Shown in pieces: positions 8,100 to 16,267 of a stretch of 55,660 nucleotides of DNA. The stretch comes from Actinocatenispora comari. Its GTDB lineage: Bacteria; Actinomycetota; Actinomycetes; Mycobacteriales; Micromonosporaceae. The notes beneath the pieces were generated by a model that saw nothing but the letters and a program-made list of their open reading frames with translations, did not search any database and was not told the origin of the DNA. The stretch covers positions 1-55,660 of the forward strand of contig NZ_BOPO01000082.1 in assembly GCF_017312725.1 (NCBI RefSeq), in the 5' to 3' direction. The position numbers were made by a program, and so were the translations under genes. Position 1 is the first letter of the stretch. Each line of letters opens with the position of its first letter.

Positions 8100-8378
8100 T
8101 CAGCTGGCGCCGGGCGCCGGAAGGCTGTCCACCTTTCTGCCGGTAGGAGTGGCGTGGTTGCTGCGCCGGACGACGATCCGGTCGATCCAGACCATCGCCC
8201 TGCCAGGGCGTCCGTCTGGCCACCGGCCGACCAGGTACGCCCAGCCGTCGGTGTCGCACGGCTCGGTCCAGGCCACGCTCAAGACACCCTCGGCGACCGC
8301 CGTCGGCGCTACCGAGCGGGTGATGTGTACCTGGTCGCCGGGCCGCGGAAGCACGCCCGGCGCGTACACGGCGCTCAC
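8100..8378 (-). CDS. Small hypothetical protein upstream of radical SAM gene
   Basis: 92 aa from GTG 8378, ending 32 bp before the radical SAM start on the same strand. The sequence is beta-rich in character (PRPGDQVHITRSVAPTAVAE, WAYLVGRWPDG, AMVWIDRIVVRR) with a PGD-x-V turn like small barrel domains. I do not recognise the family. The proximity suggests it is a partner, for example a substrate-binding or recognition protein for the radical SAM enzyme. Lacking Cys-rich or Gly-rich core repeats it is an unlikely precursor peptide. Confidence 0.5.
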   Translation of the reverse strand: MSAVYAPGVLPRPGDQVHITRSVAPTAVAEGVLSVAWTEPCDTDGWAYLVGRWPDGRPGRAMVWIDRIVVRRSNHATPTGRKVDSLPAPGAS

Positions 8379-8380
8379 GA

Positions 8381-8807
8381 CTCACCACGCCGCAAGTCGG
8401 GTCCGGCAGCAGCCGGAGCAGTGCGACAGGCGTGCTCTACCAGCGCTCGGTATGAGGCACCTCGTCGATTGGGTGTCCGCGCACCCACACCTGCCCTTCG
8501 CCGCCGTCCTCCCGTACCTCCAGCACTCGGTATGGACCGGCGCAGGCTCACCAATGACACGGGCACTGCCTGCTCGTCCCGCGCCGGGCGGGGCGCCCCG
8601 CCGGGAGGCCGCCGACCAGCGCCACCACCGCGATGTGCAGGTCCGGCGCGGCGCTGTACTCCCGCGACAGACGCTCAGCCAGGTGATCGGAGAGCGTGTC
8701 CGGATCCCCCGGCCCTTACGTGACACAATCGCGAGGCCGGTCGGCTCCGGGATACCGGACTCGACGACCACACAACTGCTATCCACCTCGTCCTGCGAAC
8801 GGATCAT
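8381..8807 (-). pseudogene. Broken small-ORF region (frame-disrupted coding remnants)
   Basis: The minus strand shows protein-like stretches in alternating frames. An ATG at 8807 starts MIRSQDEVDSSCVVVES, ending in good sense near VSRKG. A different frame then reads DPDTLSDHLAERLSREY and DLHIAVVALVGGLPAG, starting immediately after a TAA, and ends in TGA. That same frame resumes as PYRVLEVREDGGEGQVWVRG and ends at a TAG near 8449. Together they look like one or two small conserved proteins broken by a frameshift and a nonsense codon. Sequencing error or a programmed shift cannot be excluded. Confidence 0.4.
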
Positions 8808-8879
8808 GGTCTCGCCTCATCTCGTCGGCTGACTCTGGACCCATTGACCCATCGGCAATCCGGGCCACGCCAGACGACC

Positions 8880-8906
8880 GATGCGGACGACCCGGCTGTC
8901 CGCATC
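8880..8906. promoter_or_regulatory. Perfect inverted repeat GATGCGGAC-N9-GTCCGCATC
   Basis: Both 9-bp arms match exactly (8880-8888 and 8898-8906). A related GCGGACA/TGTCCGC repeat lies at 12381-12401. Both flank the phosphotransferase/XRE gene block, so they may be operators for the XRE regulator; this is inference. Confidence 0.45.
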
Positions 8907-8979
8907 CCGGTGCGCGACGAGTGCGGCCGGGCCGGGAATTGAAGGTGCAGAGGCGAAGTCGCCATCGACGGAGGAAACG

Positions 8980-9105
8980 GTGGCAAGGTCCGGGGCATTC
9001 AGCGACCGTCAACGAGGCGGTGATCTGGGCCCGGTCCTGCGCTCCATCTACCGGCGCAGGGCCAGGTCGAGTGCGTCGCGGTGGCGAGTGGTGTGGTCGT
9101 ACTGA
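8980..9105 (+). pseudogene. Possible truncated start of an XRE-type regulator
   Basis: GTG 8980 follows a GGAGGAAAC ribosome-binding site and reads MARSGAFSDRQRGGDLGPVL, which resembles the first residues of actinobacterial helix-turn-helix regulators. After about 25 codons the frame runs antisense into the 3' end of the phosphotransferase gene and loses sense. I read this as a gene cut off by a rearrangement, with low certainty. Confidence 0.3.
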
Positions 9106-9785
9106 TGCTCGGTCCAGGCGATCATGCGGTCGGCTTGCTCGTGGTCGTCCGTGGTGGCGGCCCGCTGGCGCCAGAAGTCGATGTTGCGCAGTTGACTGGC
9201 CAGCATCGTGTCGACGAGTCCGCAGCGGCGGGTGTCCGCGTCCAGGTGGTAGGCGTCGGCGAGCAGACGTACCTGGCGTGCCTGGACCGGAACGGGCGGC
9301 GCCGCGTGCTTGGCAGTCCAGCACCACAGCCAGGCCATGTAGCCGAGGTCGTCCAGGGGATCGCCAGGCGCGGCAGTGTCGAAGTCGATGAACGCGACCG
9401 GCCGATCATTGCGGAAGACCACGTTGTTGGGCCCGGGATCACGGTGACAGACGACCTGCCGCGGCCCGGCCAGATCACAGCCGCGGGTCGCGTCATGTAA
9501 GCGGCGGAGCAATGCCCCTGCGTCTTGGATCTGAGCGTCGGTGAACGTCTGCAGGCGGGCGGGTACCTCGCCGGGTAGGTAGGTCAGCACGTCGCGTCCG
9601 TACGAGTCGACGCCGCGGTATCGCGGTGCTCCGGTGAATCGCTGCCGTTCCAGGTGAATCAACAACTCGGCGACCAAGTCCGAGGTCGGGAGTCTGGGCC
9701 GACAAACCGTGTCGCCGACTCGCACCACCCCGGGAGTGATCCTTCCGCCGGTGAGAGGCACCTCGATGTCGGCATCGTCAGCCAT
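9048..9785 (-). CDS. Aminoglycoside phosphotransferase family protein
   Basis: 245 aa from ATG 9785 with a GGAGG site 8 bp upstream. It carries the catalytic loop CHRDPGPNNVVF (H114, D116, N121) and FIDFDTAAPGDPLDDLGYMAW with the DFD-like metal site (D134/D136). This is the short APH form that lacks most of the N-terminal lobe seen in true antibiotic kinases, so its substrate is uncertain. It is separated from the next minus-strand gene by about 110 bp containing no recognisable feature. Confidence 0.75.
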   Translation of the reverse strand: MADDADIEVPLTGGRITPGVVRVGDTVCRPRLPTSDLVAELLIHLERQRFTGAPRYRGVDSYGRDVLTYLPGEVPARLQTFTDAQIQDAGALLRRLHDATRGCDLAGPRQVVCHRDPGPNNVVFRNDRPVAFIDFDTAAPGDPLDDLGYMAWLWCWTAKHAAPPVPVQARQVRLLADAYHLDADTRRCGLVDTMLASQLRNIDFWRQRAATTDDHEQADRMIAWTEHQYDHTTRHRDALDLALRR

Positions 9786-9894
9786 CGAGATTGCCTCCCT
9801 GATTATCCGGCCGCGGCGGCGATGCGAGCCGTGGCTGCCTGAGTGCGGCAGATGACATTGCGCCGCGCGGTGGAACGCTTCGCCGGCTTGGCGG

Positions 9895-10833
9895 CTACGT
9901 AGTGCTCGCGCCGGGCTGGAAGGCGGTCCAGGGTGTGGGGTCGCCGGCGCGGATGGCGTCGAAACGTTGGCGCAGCATGTGGTGATGGCGGTTGCTGGTG
10001 GCGGCGCGGCGTAGGGGGCCGGTGAGTTGGACCAGGTCGCGCATGTGGAGCAGGGACGCGAATCCGTGCCAGCTTGACAGGTCGTAGCCGTATTCGGCGG
10101 CGAAGGCGGCAGACCAGGAGGCGCCTCGTCCGTAGCGGGTTGCGGCGTGCCAGGTGGGGATCAGGTCGATTTCCCGCGGGCCCCAGGCCAGCCAGTCCCA
10201 GTCGCCCAGCAGGTAGCCGTCGTCGTGGCCGCGGAGCAGGTTGCCGGCCCAGGCGTCGCCGTGGATCAGTCCCCGATCAAGGTGGTAGTCGAGGTTGAGG
10301 CAGTCGTCGCGCACGCGGTTGACCTCGTCGAGGAGCCAGCGCCGTTCTTCGGAGCTCAGCGGGGCTTTGATGGGCGTGTCGTGGAGTGCGGTGTCCAGTG
10401 ATTCGAGGGGTACCCACGCTTCCAGCGTCGTCGGCGGCGCCTGGTTGAGGTGATGCAGCCGGCGCAGCAGCCGGGCCAGGTCTGCCGAGCGGGGATCCGG
10501 GGCCGGGTTGGGCTGCGGGTAGTACTGCCAGAAGGTGACCGTGGCGGTCTTGGTTTCGACGGGTTCGATGTCTGCCGGTCTGGTGGCGGGGAAGTGATGC
10601 TCATCCGCCAGCCAGCGGGTGATGGACTGGGTGGCGCGGAGCCGGTCGCCGACATTGTCGCCGGGAGTCAGCCGGGCGACGATGTCGGCCGCGGGCAGGT
10701 GGAACACGGCGTTGCTGGAATGGTGGAGTAGCCGTGCGCCGTCGGCCGGGACACCGCGGAGGGCGCACGCATCGCGCAGCGTCGTGTCGAGGTCGACGGC
10801 GGCTGGCGCGGCCGTCAGGTCAGGATGCGGCAC
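9895..10833 (-). CDS. Aminoglycoside phosphotransferase family protein, coupled to XRE regulator
   Basis: 312 aa from GTG 10833; this start lies inside the last codons of the XRE gene (14-bp overlap), indicating translational coupling. Catalytic loop IHGDAWAGNLL (H191, D193, N198) and LGDWDWLAWGPREIDL (D211) are complete. The N-lobe contains a nucleotide-binding-like strand (DIVARLTPGD). Together with the regulator it forms a two-gene operon. It may be a small-molecule kinase under control of the adjacent regulator; substrate unknown. Confidence 0.78.
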   Translation of the reverse strand: MPHPDLTAAPAAVDLDTTLRDACALRGVPADGARLLHHSSNAVFHLPAADIVARLTPGDNVGDRLRATQSITRWLADEHHFPATRPADIEPVETKTATVTFWQYYPQPNPAPDPRSADLARLLRRLHHLNQAPPTTLEAWVPLESLDTALHDTPIKAPLSSEERRWLLDEVNRVRDDCLNLDYHLDRGLIHGDAWAGNLLRGHDDGYLLGDWDWLAWGPREIDLIPTWHAATRYGRGASWSAAFAAEYGYDLSSWHGFASLLHMRDLVQLTGPLRRAATSNRHHHMLRQRFDAIRAGDPTPWTAFQPGASTT

Positions 10834-12226
10834 CGAGGACGCTCTCCATCTCGCTGTCGAGTTGCTCGACGGCGGGTCGGGAACGGTGGGCGCGAAGCTG
10901 CGCACGGACCGCGTGCAGGATGTTGACCGTCCGCGGGCTCGCGAGCGTTGCAGCCACCGGGACGGCGGTGCGCAGCACCTCGCATGCTTGGTCGATGTCC
11001 GCGGTGTGGTTGCCGCTGCCGTCGCCTGGGAGGTAGGAGGAGGCGAGGGTGGCGGTCGCCAGCGCCAGGCGCCGCTGCATGCCCGCCGAGGAGGCGAGCA
11101 CTGCCGGCGCGAACCGCTGCACGTCGGCGTGTCGTCCCAACTCGCCCGCGGCGTACATGAACTCCGCCGCGAGTTGCTCGGAGGTGAAGAACGTGACCCA
11201 GGACGGTTCCTCGTCGGTGGCCGCAGTCAAGGCCCGTTCCGCGCGGCTCATGGCCTGACCGCAGGCGCCGCCGTCGCCGAGCAGCGCGTGCGCGCGGGCC
11301 TCCAGGGCGCAGCAGCGGGCCATCGACAGCGACGACCCGCAGTCACGCGCGGTGCGCTGGCCGGCTCGGGCCAGCGCCAGCGCTTCACGTCCGTCGCCCA
11401 TGTACTGGGCCTGCATGGACATGTCGGCCAGGATGTGCGCGCCGATGCTGCGGTCGCCGCTGTCCTTCGCCAGCCGCAGCGCCTGGATGTAGTAGCGCTG
11501 CGCCAGTCCGGGTCGGCGGCAGTCGAAGGCCATGAATCCGCCGATGTCGCACAGCCGCGCGGTAGCAGCCAGAAGCTGCTTGCCGGTGCGTTGGCTGTAG
11601 CTGCCCTTGAGCATGGGCAGCACTGCGGTGCTCAGGTAGTGCGCGAGCGTCGTGCGGGCATGGCCGCCGCCGAGCTGGTGATCGAGGTTGGCGAAGGTGC
11701 CGCACATCGACCAGACGACGTCCACTTCGGCCGCGCCCACCCGCCTGCCACCGGCGTGCGTAGGGTTCGGTTCGGTCCAGGCGGCGAGCCAGTCGCGGGC
11801 GGGTGCGGCGAACGCGGCGGCCGACCACGCCGCGCCGATCACCACCTTGCGTCGTTCCACGTCCGCCCTCCACAGTTGACCAGCGACCTCCACCGTATCG
11901 GCCAGATCGGATGACCACACAAGGCCAACCTCGCACGGTACGACGGAGACTGCGCTGCGCTCTTGCTGGGCGTCGACGCTGGCCCGCGGGTCCAGGCGCT
12001 GCAGCGCGCCGCCGGTCTCCAGAACGTCGTCGCACCGGCGCGCCAGGTCCGGCGGCGGAGTGCGTTCGGCCTTCTCGACCTTGCAGATCAGCGAGCCGCT
12101 GTGCAACGTCAACCGGCCGAGCTGCTGCTGGGACAGCCCGCGCAGCTGCCGCCAGTGCCGAAGCTGCGCGCCGAAGTAGTCCGCCGCCGAACGCGACGGC
12201 ACCAGGTGGCGGGGCGCTTGACCCAT
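10820..12226 (-). CDS. XRE-family regulator with TPR-like C-terminal domain
   Basis: 468 aa from ATG 12226 with a GAGGAG site upstream. Residues about 15-75 form a helix-turn-helix (FGAQLRHWRQLRGLSQQQLG, LICKVEKAERTPP). The remaining 390 residues are helical with TPR-like repeats (LAQRYYIQALRLAKDSGD, EALALARAGQRTARDCG), a layout common in actinobacterial sensors that bind peptides or small ligands. It is the first gene of an operon with the phosphotransferase below it. GCGGACA-type repeats about 150 bp upstream of its start are candidate operators. Confidence 0.82.
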   Translation of the reverse strand: MGQAPRHLVPSRSAADYFGAQLRHWRQLRGLSQQQLGRLTLHSGSLICKVEKAERTPPPDLARRCDDVLETGGALQRLDPRASVDAQQERSAVSVVPCEVGLVWSSDLADTVEVAGQLWRADVERRKVVIGAAWSAAAFAAPARDWLAAWTEPNPTHAGGRRVGAAEVDVVWSMCGTFANLDHQLGGGHARTTLAHYLSTAVLPMLKGSYSQRTGKQLLAATARLCDIGGFMAFDCRRPGLAQRYYIQALRLAKDSGDRSIGAHILADMSMQAQYMGDGREALALARAGQRTARDCGSSLSMARCCALEARAHALLGDGGACGQAMSRAERALTAATDEEPSWVTFFTSEQLAAEFMYAAGELGRHADVQRFAPAVLASSAGMQRRLALATATLASSYLPGDGSGNHTADIDQACEVLRTAVPVAATLASPRTVNILHAVRAQLRAHRSRPAVEQLDSEMESVLGAAS

Positions 12227-12650
12227 CGGCGCGCTCCTCAGCTCACCCGGCCACGACGCCGGGCGCGGTCTGACACGACTTCTGCTCCTCGGGCTCGGGA
12301 CGGCTGGTTGAACCTGGACAGACAGCTTTCGAGCTTACCGGTTGCGTACATCTTTCCGAAGCGGACACAGGCCGGGCGATGCGGACAGCGCCGTTGTCCG
12401 CGCCGAGCCCCTCGACCGCCGCGTGGACCTGGGCCATCGTCGACGCAGGAACCGCCGAGAGCGTTGCCCGGCAACGCTTCCACGCTCCACCTGGTGCTGG
12501 CCGGCGACGGCCATCACCTCACGAACTGGCCCGGGGCGGGTGCGGCGAGCCCGGTACCTCCCCGTGACGGGTGATCGAACAACCCGCCCGCCCCGGCGCC
12601 GTCCACGACGACAACCCGCATTGCGGGCCCTTGATCGGAAGGAACTGTCA
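12227..12650. other. Intergenic region between divergent XRE and 42-aa/GPP34 genes
   Basis: No convincing gene. It holds two GCGGACA half-sites (12361-12367, 12381-12387) and the inverted repeat described separately. The region is the presumed shared control region of the divergent transcription units. Confidence 0.5.
12381..12401. promoter_or_regulatory. Inverted repeat GCGGACA-N7-TGTCCGC
   Basis: Perfect 7-bp arms at 12381-12387 and 12395-12401, with an additional direct GCGGACA at 12361. It lies between the divergent XRE gene and the 42-aa/GPP34 unit, and the same core recurs at 8880-8906. Candidate regulator-binding site. Confidence 0.45.
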
Positions 12651-12779
12651 GTGGCTCCGAAACGCAGCTGGCCCGCCTGCGCGGCTCGCGAGCGTTCGAG
12701 CAACCCACGGGCGTGGTGCTGGAGCGCGGCCCCGGCGCTCGTTCGTGGTCCGGGCGAGCCAGACGGCGGAAAGCGGTGA
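12651..12779 (+). CDS. 42-aa small ORF translationally coupled to GPP34-like gene
   Basis: GTG 12651 has GGAAGGAA 7-8 bp upstream. The product begins MAPKRSWPACAARERSSNPR and is basic with Trp and two Cys. Its TGA (12777-12779) overlaps the GTG of the next gene in a GTGA junction, which argues for real translation. No family recognised; it may be a short leader peptide or a genuine small protein. Confidence 0.4.
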   Translation: MAPKRSWPACAARERSSNPRAWCWSAAPALVRGPGEPDGGKR

Positions 12780-13624
12780 GTGAGCTTGAGGCCGCGTACG
12801 AGCGGGAGCGGCGGCTGCTGGATGAGCTCGCGGCCAGCATCGCGTCGTACCGCAGTGGCTCGCGCCGGATCTACGGCCAGTGGGGCGTTGCCGGTGAGCT
12901 GCTGCGGATCCTGACCAACCCGTTCGACGGCCGGCACGAGGCGCGCTCGCAGACGTTGCGGATGGCGCTGGTGTCTGGTGTCTTGGCCGAACTGGTGTTG
13001 GCCGGCTGGGCGAGCTGTACGGACGCCAGCGCCGCCGACCCGGTTCCGTCTGGGCGCCGCCGGCAGCACCGGGTGCCGGGCGCGGTGTTCGTGGACACGC
13101 GCCGGGACACCGACGGGGTGTTGGCCGTGACGCGTCGATCCGATGCCGCGCATCGCTGGGTCGCAGAAAGCGTGCTGCGGCAGCGGCAGCCGCGCACGGC
13201 CCGAGACTGGATCGTGGATCTCGCCGAACGCAAGGGCCCGCGCCGCGAACGCAGCGAGCTGCGGTTGGGCTTCGAGATCGAGGACCTGGTCGCCGACCGG
13301 CTCGTCCGGGCGGGTGTGGCGCGCCGTGAACGCGGTCGACGCGGCCAGAGCCGTCTGCTGCCGGCTGACGGGCACCTGACCGGGGTGCTCAATGCGACCA
13401 TCCGGATCCCGCGGATGATTTCGCATGGCGCCACCCTCTCCACCGAAGATGCCGTGATCGCCGCGCTGATGGACCGGGTCGGGCTCTCGCGCCGGATCCG
13501 CCGCGACACCACGTACAGCGACGTCGACCTCGCCTCGACGCTGCCGCTGCTGCCGGCGGACCTGCGGCGGCTCGTGCAGCACGCGTACGCGGCGTTCGCG
13601 CGCGACGCCGCTACCGCAATATAG
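12776..13624 (+). CDS. GOLPH3/GPP34-like protein
   Basis: 282 aa from GTG 12776. The layout fits the actinobacterial GPP34 family: ALVSGVLAELVLAGW (first hydrophobic helix), PRTARDWIVDLAERK, LVRAGVARRERGRRGQSRLL, then a C-terminal helical part with DAVIAALMDRVGLSRRI and LRRLVQHAYAAF. GPP34 domains bind phosphoinositides in eukaryotes; their bacterial role is unknown. The N-terminal 60 residues are helical and charged. The gene is coupled to the small ORF upstream and sits 50 bp before a transporter gene on the same strand. Confidence 0.6.
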   Translation: MSELEAAYERERRLLDELAASIASYRSGSRRIYGQWGVAGELLRILTNPFDGRHEARSQTLRMALVSGVLAELVLAGWASCTDASAADPVPSGRRRQHRVPGAVFVDTRRDTDGVLAVTRRSDAAHRWVAESVLRQRQPRTARDWIVDLAERKGPRRERSELRLGFEIEDLVADRLVRAGVARRERGRRGQSRLLPADGHLTGVLNATIRIPRMISHGATLSTEDAVIAALMDRVGLSRRIRRDTTYSDVDLASTLPLLPADLRRLVQHAYAAFARDAATAI

Positions 13625-13673
13625 CCCTTTCGTCCATTCTTGTTCTTGACTGTCTCTTTGTGAAGGAGCGGCA

Positions 13674-15170
13674 ATGGCGCATCCGGCGGTACTGAGACCC
13701 AACCAGCTGTCCACCGTGCACACGAGCGTGTTCATCATGAGCTCGCAGGCGCCGTTGACGGTGCTGTGCGGCGTGGTCACCACCATGTACGCCGCGACGC
13801 AGGTCACCGCGGTCCCGTGGGCGTTCGTCGTGGTGGCCGGCGTGATCGGCCTGTTCCTGCCCGGCTATCTGGCGATGAGCAAACGCACCGCCAACCCCGG
13901 CGCCTTCTACTCGCTCATCGCCCAAGGGTTGTCCCGATCGGTCGCGCTGGCCGCCGGCCCGATCGCCTACCTCGCCTACGTCGCGCTGCAGATCGGCCTG
14001 TACGGGCTGATCGGCCCGTTCGCCTCCGGGGTGCTGTCGGGCTGGACCGGGCTGCACATCACCACCCTGCAGGTGCAACTCGCCGCCTGGGCGGTGGTAC
14101 TGGTCTCCGGGCTGTTCCGGATCAAGATCACCGGCTGGTTCGTCTCCACGCTGATGCTCTGCGAGGTCGCCCTGGTAGTCGTGCTGGACGCCGTCCTCGC
14201 CCCACACCCCTACCGGGGCGTGCCGCAGTGGGGCACGCTCAACCCGGCGCACCTGCTCGGCGGCACTGCCGGCGGGGTCGCGACCACGGTGTGCATCGCG
14301 TTCCTCGCCTTCGTCGGCGTCGAGCTGGGCGTGGTGATGCAGTCCGAGACCCGCAACCGCAAGCGCGCCATCGTGCGCGGCACCGTGACCGCGATGCTTC
14401 TCATCACCGCCCTGTACTCGGCGACGTCCTGGCTGATGGGCTGGGTCGCCGGCGACCACCACCTGGTGCACCGCGCGCAGACCGAAGCGCAGAACCTGAT
14501 GTTCGACCTCGCCCGCCCCTACGTCGGCCCGGCGGTCATCGACGTCGCGAACGCGCTGTTCGGTACGTCGGTGCTGATCGCGCTGATCACGTTCGCGATG
14601 ACCTGCAACCGGTACGCGTTTTCGCTTGCGCGGGAAGGGTTCTGGTTTCCCGCCGCGGTCGGCCGCCCCAGCATCCGACAGGGCGTACCGGCCACGGCCG
14701 CGTTCCTGCAGGCCGGGATCGGGCTGGCAGCTATCGGTGTCTGGTACGTGGCCGGCTGGGATCCGCTGGTGACCCTGTTCTACTACGGCGGCACCCTCGG
14801 CGGGTTCATGGTCATGGTCCTGTTCGCCCTGGTGAGTCTGTCGGTGTTCGTCTACTTCCGCCGCCGCACCCGGTCGGGAGAGCGCGATGCCGAGTCGCGC
14901 ATGGTTCGCGCGGTGCTTCCGCTCGCGGCGTTCGTTCTGCTGAGCGTGATGGTCGTGCTGTCGCTGATCAACTACGACGTCATGCTCGGCGTCGCCCCCG
15001 GCAGCCCGCTGCGCTGGATCCTGCCCACAATCCCCTTCGCCCTGCTGCTCGTGCTCGGCACGCTCGGCGTGGTACTGCGCCGCACCCGGCCGCAGCGATG
15101 GCGACGCATCGGACTCGGCACCGACGCCGACCTCGCCGACGACACCCAGAACGAAGGAGCCCCGGCATGA
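13674..15170 (+). CDS. APC-superfamily amino acid permease
   Basis: 498 aa with a GAAGGAG site upstream of ATG 13674. About twelve hydrophobic segments are visible. The first TM region contains SSQAPLTVLCGVVTTMY and a later segment NPGAFYSLIAQGLSRSVAL, matching the APC amino acid/polyamine permease layout; GGVATTVCIAFLAFVGVELG is the conserved TM6-like segment. It should import or exchange an amino acid or amine across the membrane. Its stop overlaps the next gene (ATGA), so the acetyltransferase is cotranslated; together they may handle an amine substrate. Confidence 0.85.
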   Translation: MAHPAVLRPNQLSTVHTSVFIMSSQAPLTVLCGVVTTMYAATQVTAVPWAFVVVAGVIGLFLPGYLAMSKRTANPGAFYSLIAQGLSRSVALAAGPIAYLAYVALQIGLYGLIGPFASGVLSGWTGLHITTLQVQLAAWAVVLVSGLFRIKITGWFVSTLMLCEVALVVVLDAVLAPHPYRGVPQWGTLNPAHLLGGTAGGVATTVCIAFLAFVGVELGVVMQSETRNRKRAIVRGTVTAMLLITALYSATSWLMGWVAGDHHLVHRAQTEAQNLMFDLARPYVGPAVIDVANALFGTSVLIALITFAMTCNRYAFSLAREGFWFPAAVGRPSIRQGVPATAAFLQAGIGLAAIGVWYVAGWDPLVTLFYYGGTLGGFMVMVLFALVSLSVFVYFRRRTRSGERDAESRMVRAVLPLAAFVLLSVMVVLSLINYDVMLGVAPGSPLRWILPTIPFALLLVLGTLGVVLRRTRPQRWRRIGLGTDADLADDTQNEGAPA

Positions 15171-15781
15171 CGACCGTCCGCGCTGCCCGCGCCGAAGACC
15201 GCGATCCGATCGTCGAGCTCATCGACACCAGCTTCTTCCACCTCGACGCCAACCGATGGCTGGTCCCGGAAGCGGCGCAACGGTCGGCGATCATGCGCGG
15301 TTACTTCGCCCTCCACGTCAACCATGCCCTGTCCCACGGTGCCGCCGCTCAAGTCGCGGTCGACGACACGTCGAATGCGATCGTCGGCGTCGCGCTCTGG
15401 TACGCCAGCGATGATCCCGGGCCGGCTGAATACGACCGCCGCGTCGCCGCGGTCGTCGGCGAGCCGAGGCTGCAGCGGTTCCTGGAATTCGACGAGATGC
15501 TGCACCACCACACACCCGCCACCGAACACGACTACCTCGGATTCCTGGCCGTCGCCCCCGACCACCAAGCACGAGGAATCGGCGGCCGCCTCCTGCGCGA
15601 ACACCACCACCGGCTCGACCACCAGACACGGCCCGCCTACCTGGTCGCCTCCAACCAGCACAGCGCCCGCCTCTACGCCCGACACGGCTACCAGCCGCTA
15701 CCCGGCGCACGCTACGAACTACGACTCCCCGCAGGCGGATCGATGTACCGCATGTTGCGCACCCCGCCATCCACCGACTGA
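15167..15781 (+). CDS. GNAT-family N-acetyltransferase
   Basis: 204 aa from ATG 15167, overlapping the permease stop by 4 bp. Motif A of GNAT enzymes is seen as LGFLAVAPDHQARGIGGRLL, the acetyl-CoA pyrophosphate loop being QARGIG. Motif B follows as YLVASNQHSARLYARHGY. Acetyl-CoA-dependent acylation of a small amine is expected; the coupled permease suggests the substrate may be what the permease moves. Confidence 0.87.
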   Translation: MTTVRAARAEDRDPIVELIDTSFFHLDANRWLVPEAAQRSAIMRGYFALHVNHALSHGAAAQVAVDDTSNAIVGVALWYASDDPGPAEYDRRVAAVVGEPRLQRFLEFDEMLHHHTPATEHDYLGFLAVAPDHQARGIGGRLLREHHHRLDHQTRPAYLVASNQHSARLYARHGYQPLPGARYELRLPAGGSMYRMLRTPPSTD

Positions 15782-15835
15782 CCCTGCAGACGGCGCACCC
15801 GACCAGTTGCCACACGGCTGCGCCGCACCATCCCC

Positions 15836-16267
15836 ATGGAAGGGCTGGACTGTTTCATGCGCACGACGGCACCAGCATCCACCAGCGAAGCAGCATGCGG
15901 CCGCATCGGAGCACCCGTCGTCTGGTCACAGCCCTGGCAGCAGTTGCGGCTCGATGACCGGAGCGGATACATCGGCATCGCCCGCGCCGCCGACACCGCC
16001 CAACCCGACCGGTACTGGTGCGGCGACGCTGACCCCGCGGGATTCTTCACCGCCTTGCAGTCCTGGTGGCTCGACGAAACCACCAACCCTTCTTGCGTCG
16101 CCGTCTATCCCACGCCGGCCGCGGTAGCTGCGGCATGGCTGACCGTCCAACAGGACCGACTCGCCACAGGATTGCCGGCACACCCGTACAGGATCGAACC
16201 GATGCCGCTGTGCTCAGTTCGCGACTGGGCCGCGGTGCCGGCTCGGGTCCTTCCGGCGCCCGCTTGA
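15836..16267 (+). CDS. Hypothetical protein (143 aa)
   Basis: ATG 15836 (or ATG 15857, which removes seven residues). The body reads like a real soluble protein: GAPVVWSQPWQQLRLDD, RYWCGDADPAGFFTALQSWW, CVAVYPTPAAVAAAWL, with two Trp-rich segments and three Cys. No signal peptide or TM segment. I do not recognise a family. It lies 54 bp after the acetyltransferase on the same strand and could belong to that transcription unit. Confidence 0.5.
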   Translation: MEGLDCFMRTTAPASTSEAACGRIGAPVVWSQPWQQLRLDDRSGYIGIARAADTAQPDRYWCGDADPAGFFTALQSWWLDETTNPSCVAVYPTPAAVAAAWLTVQQDRLATGLPAHPYRIEPMPLCSVRDWAAVPARVLPAPA

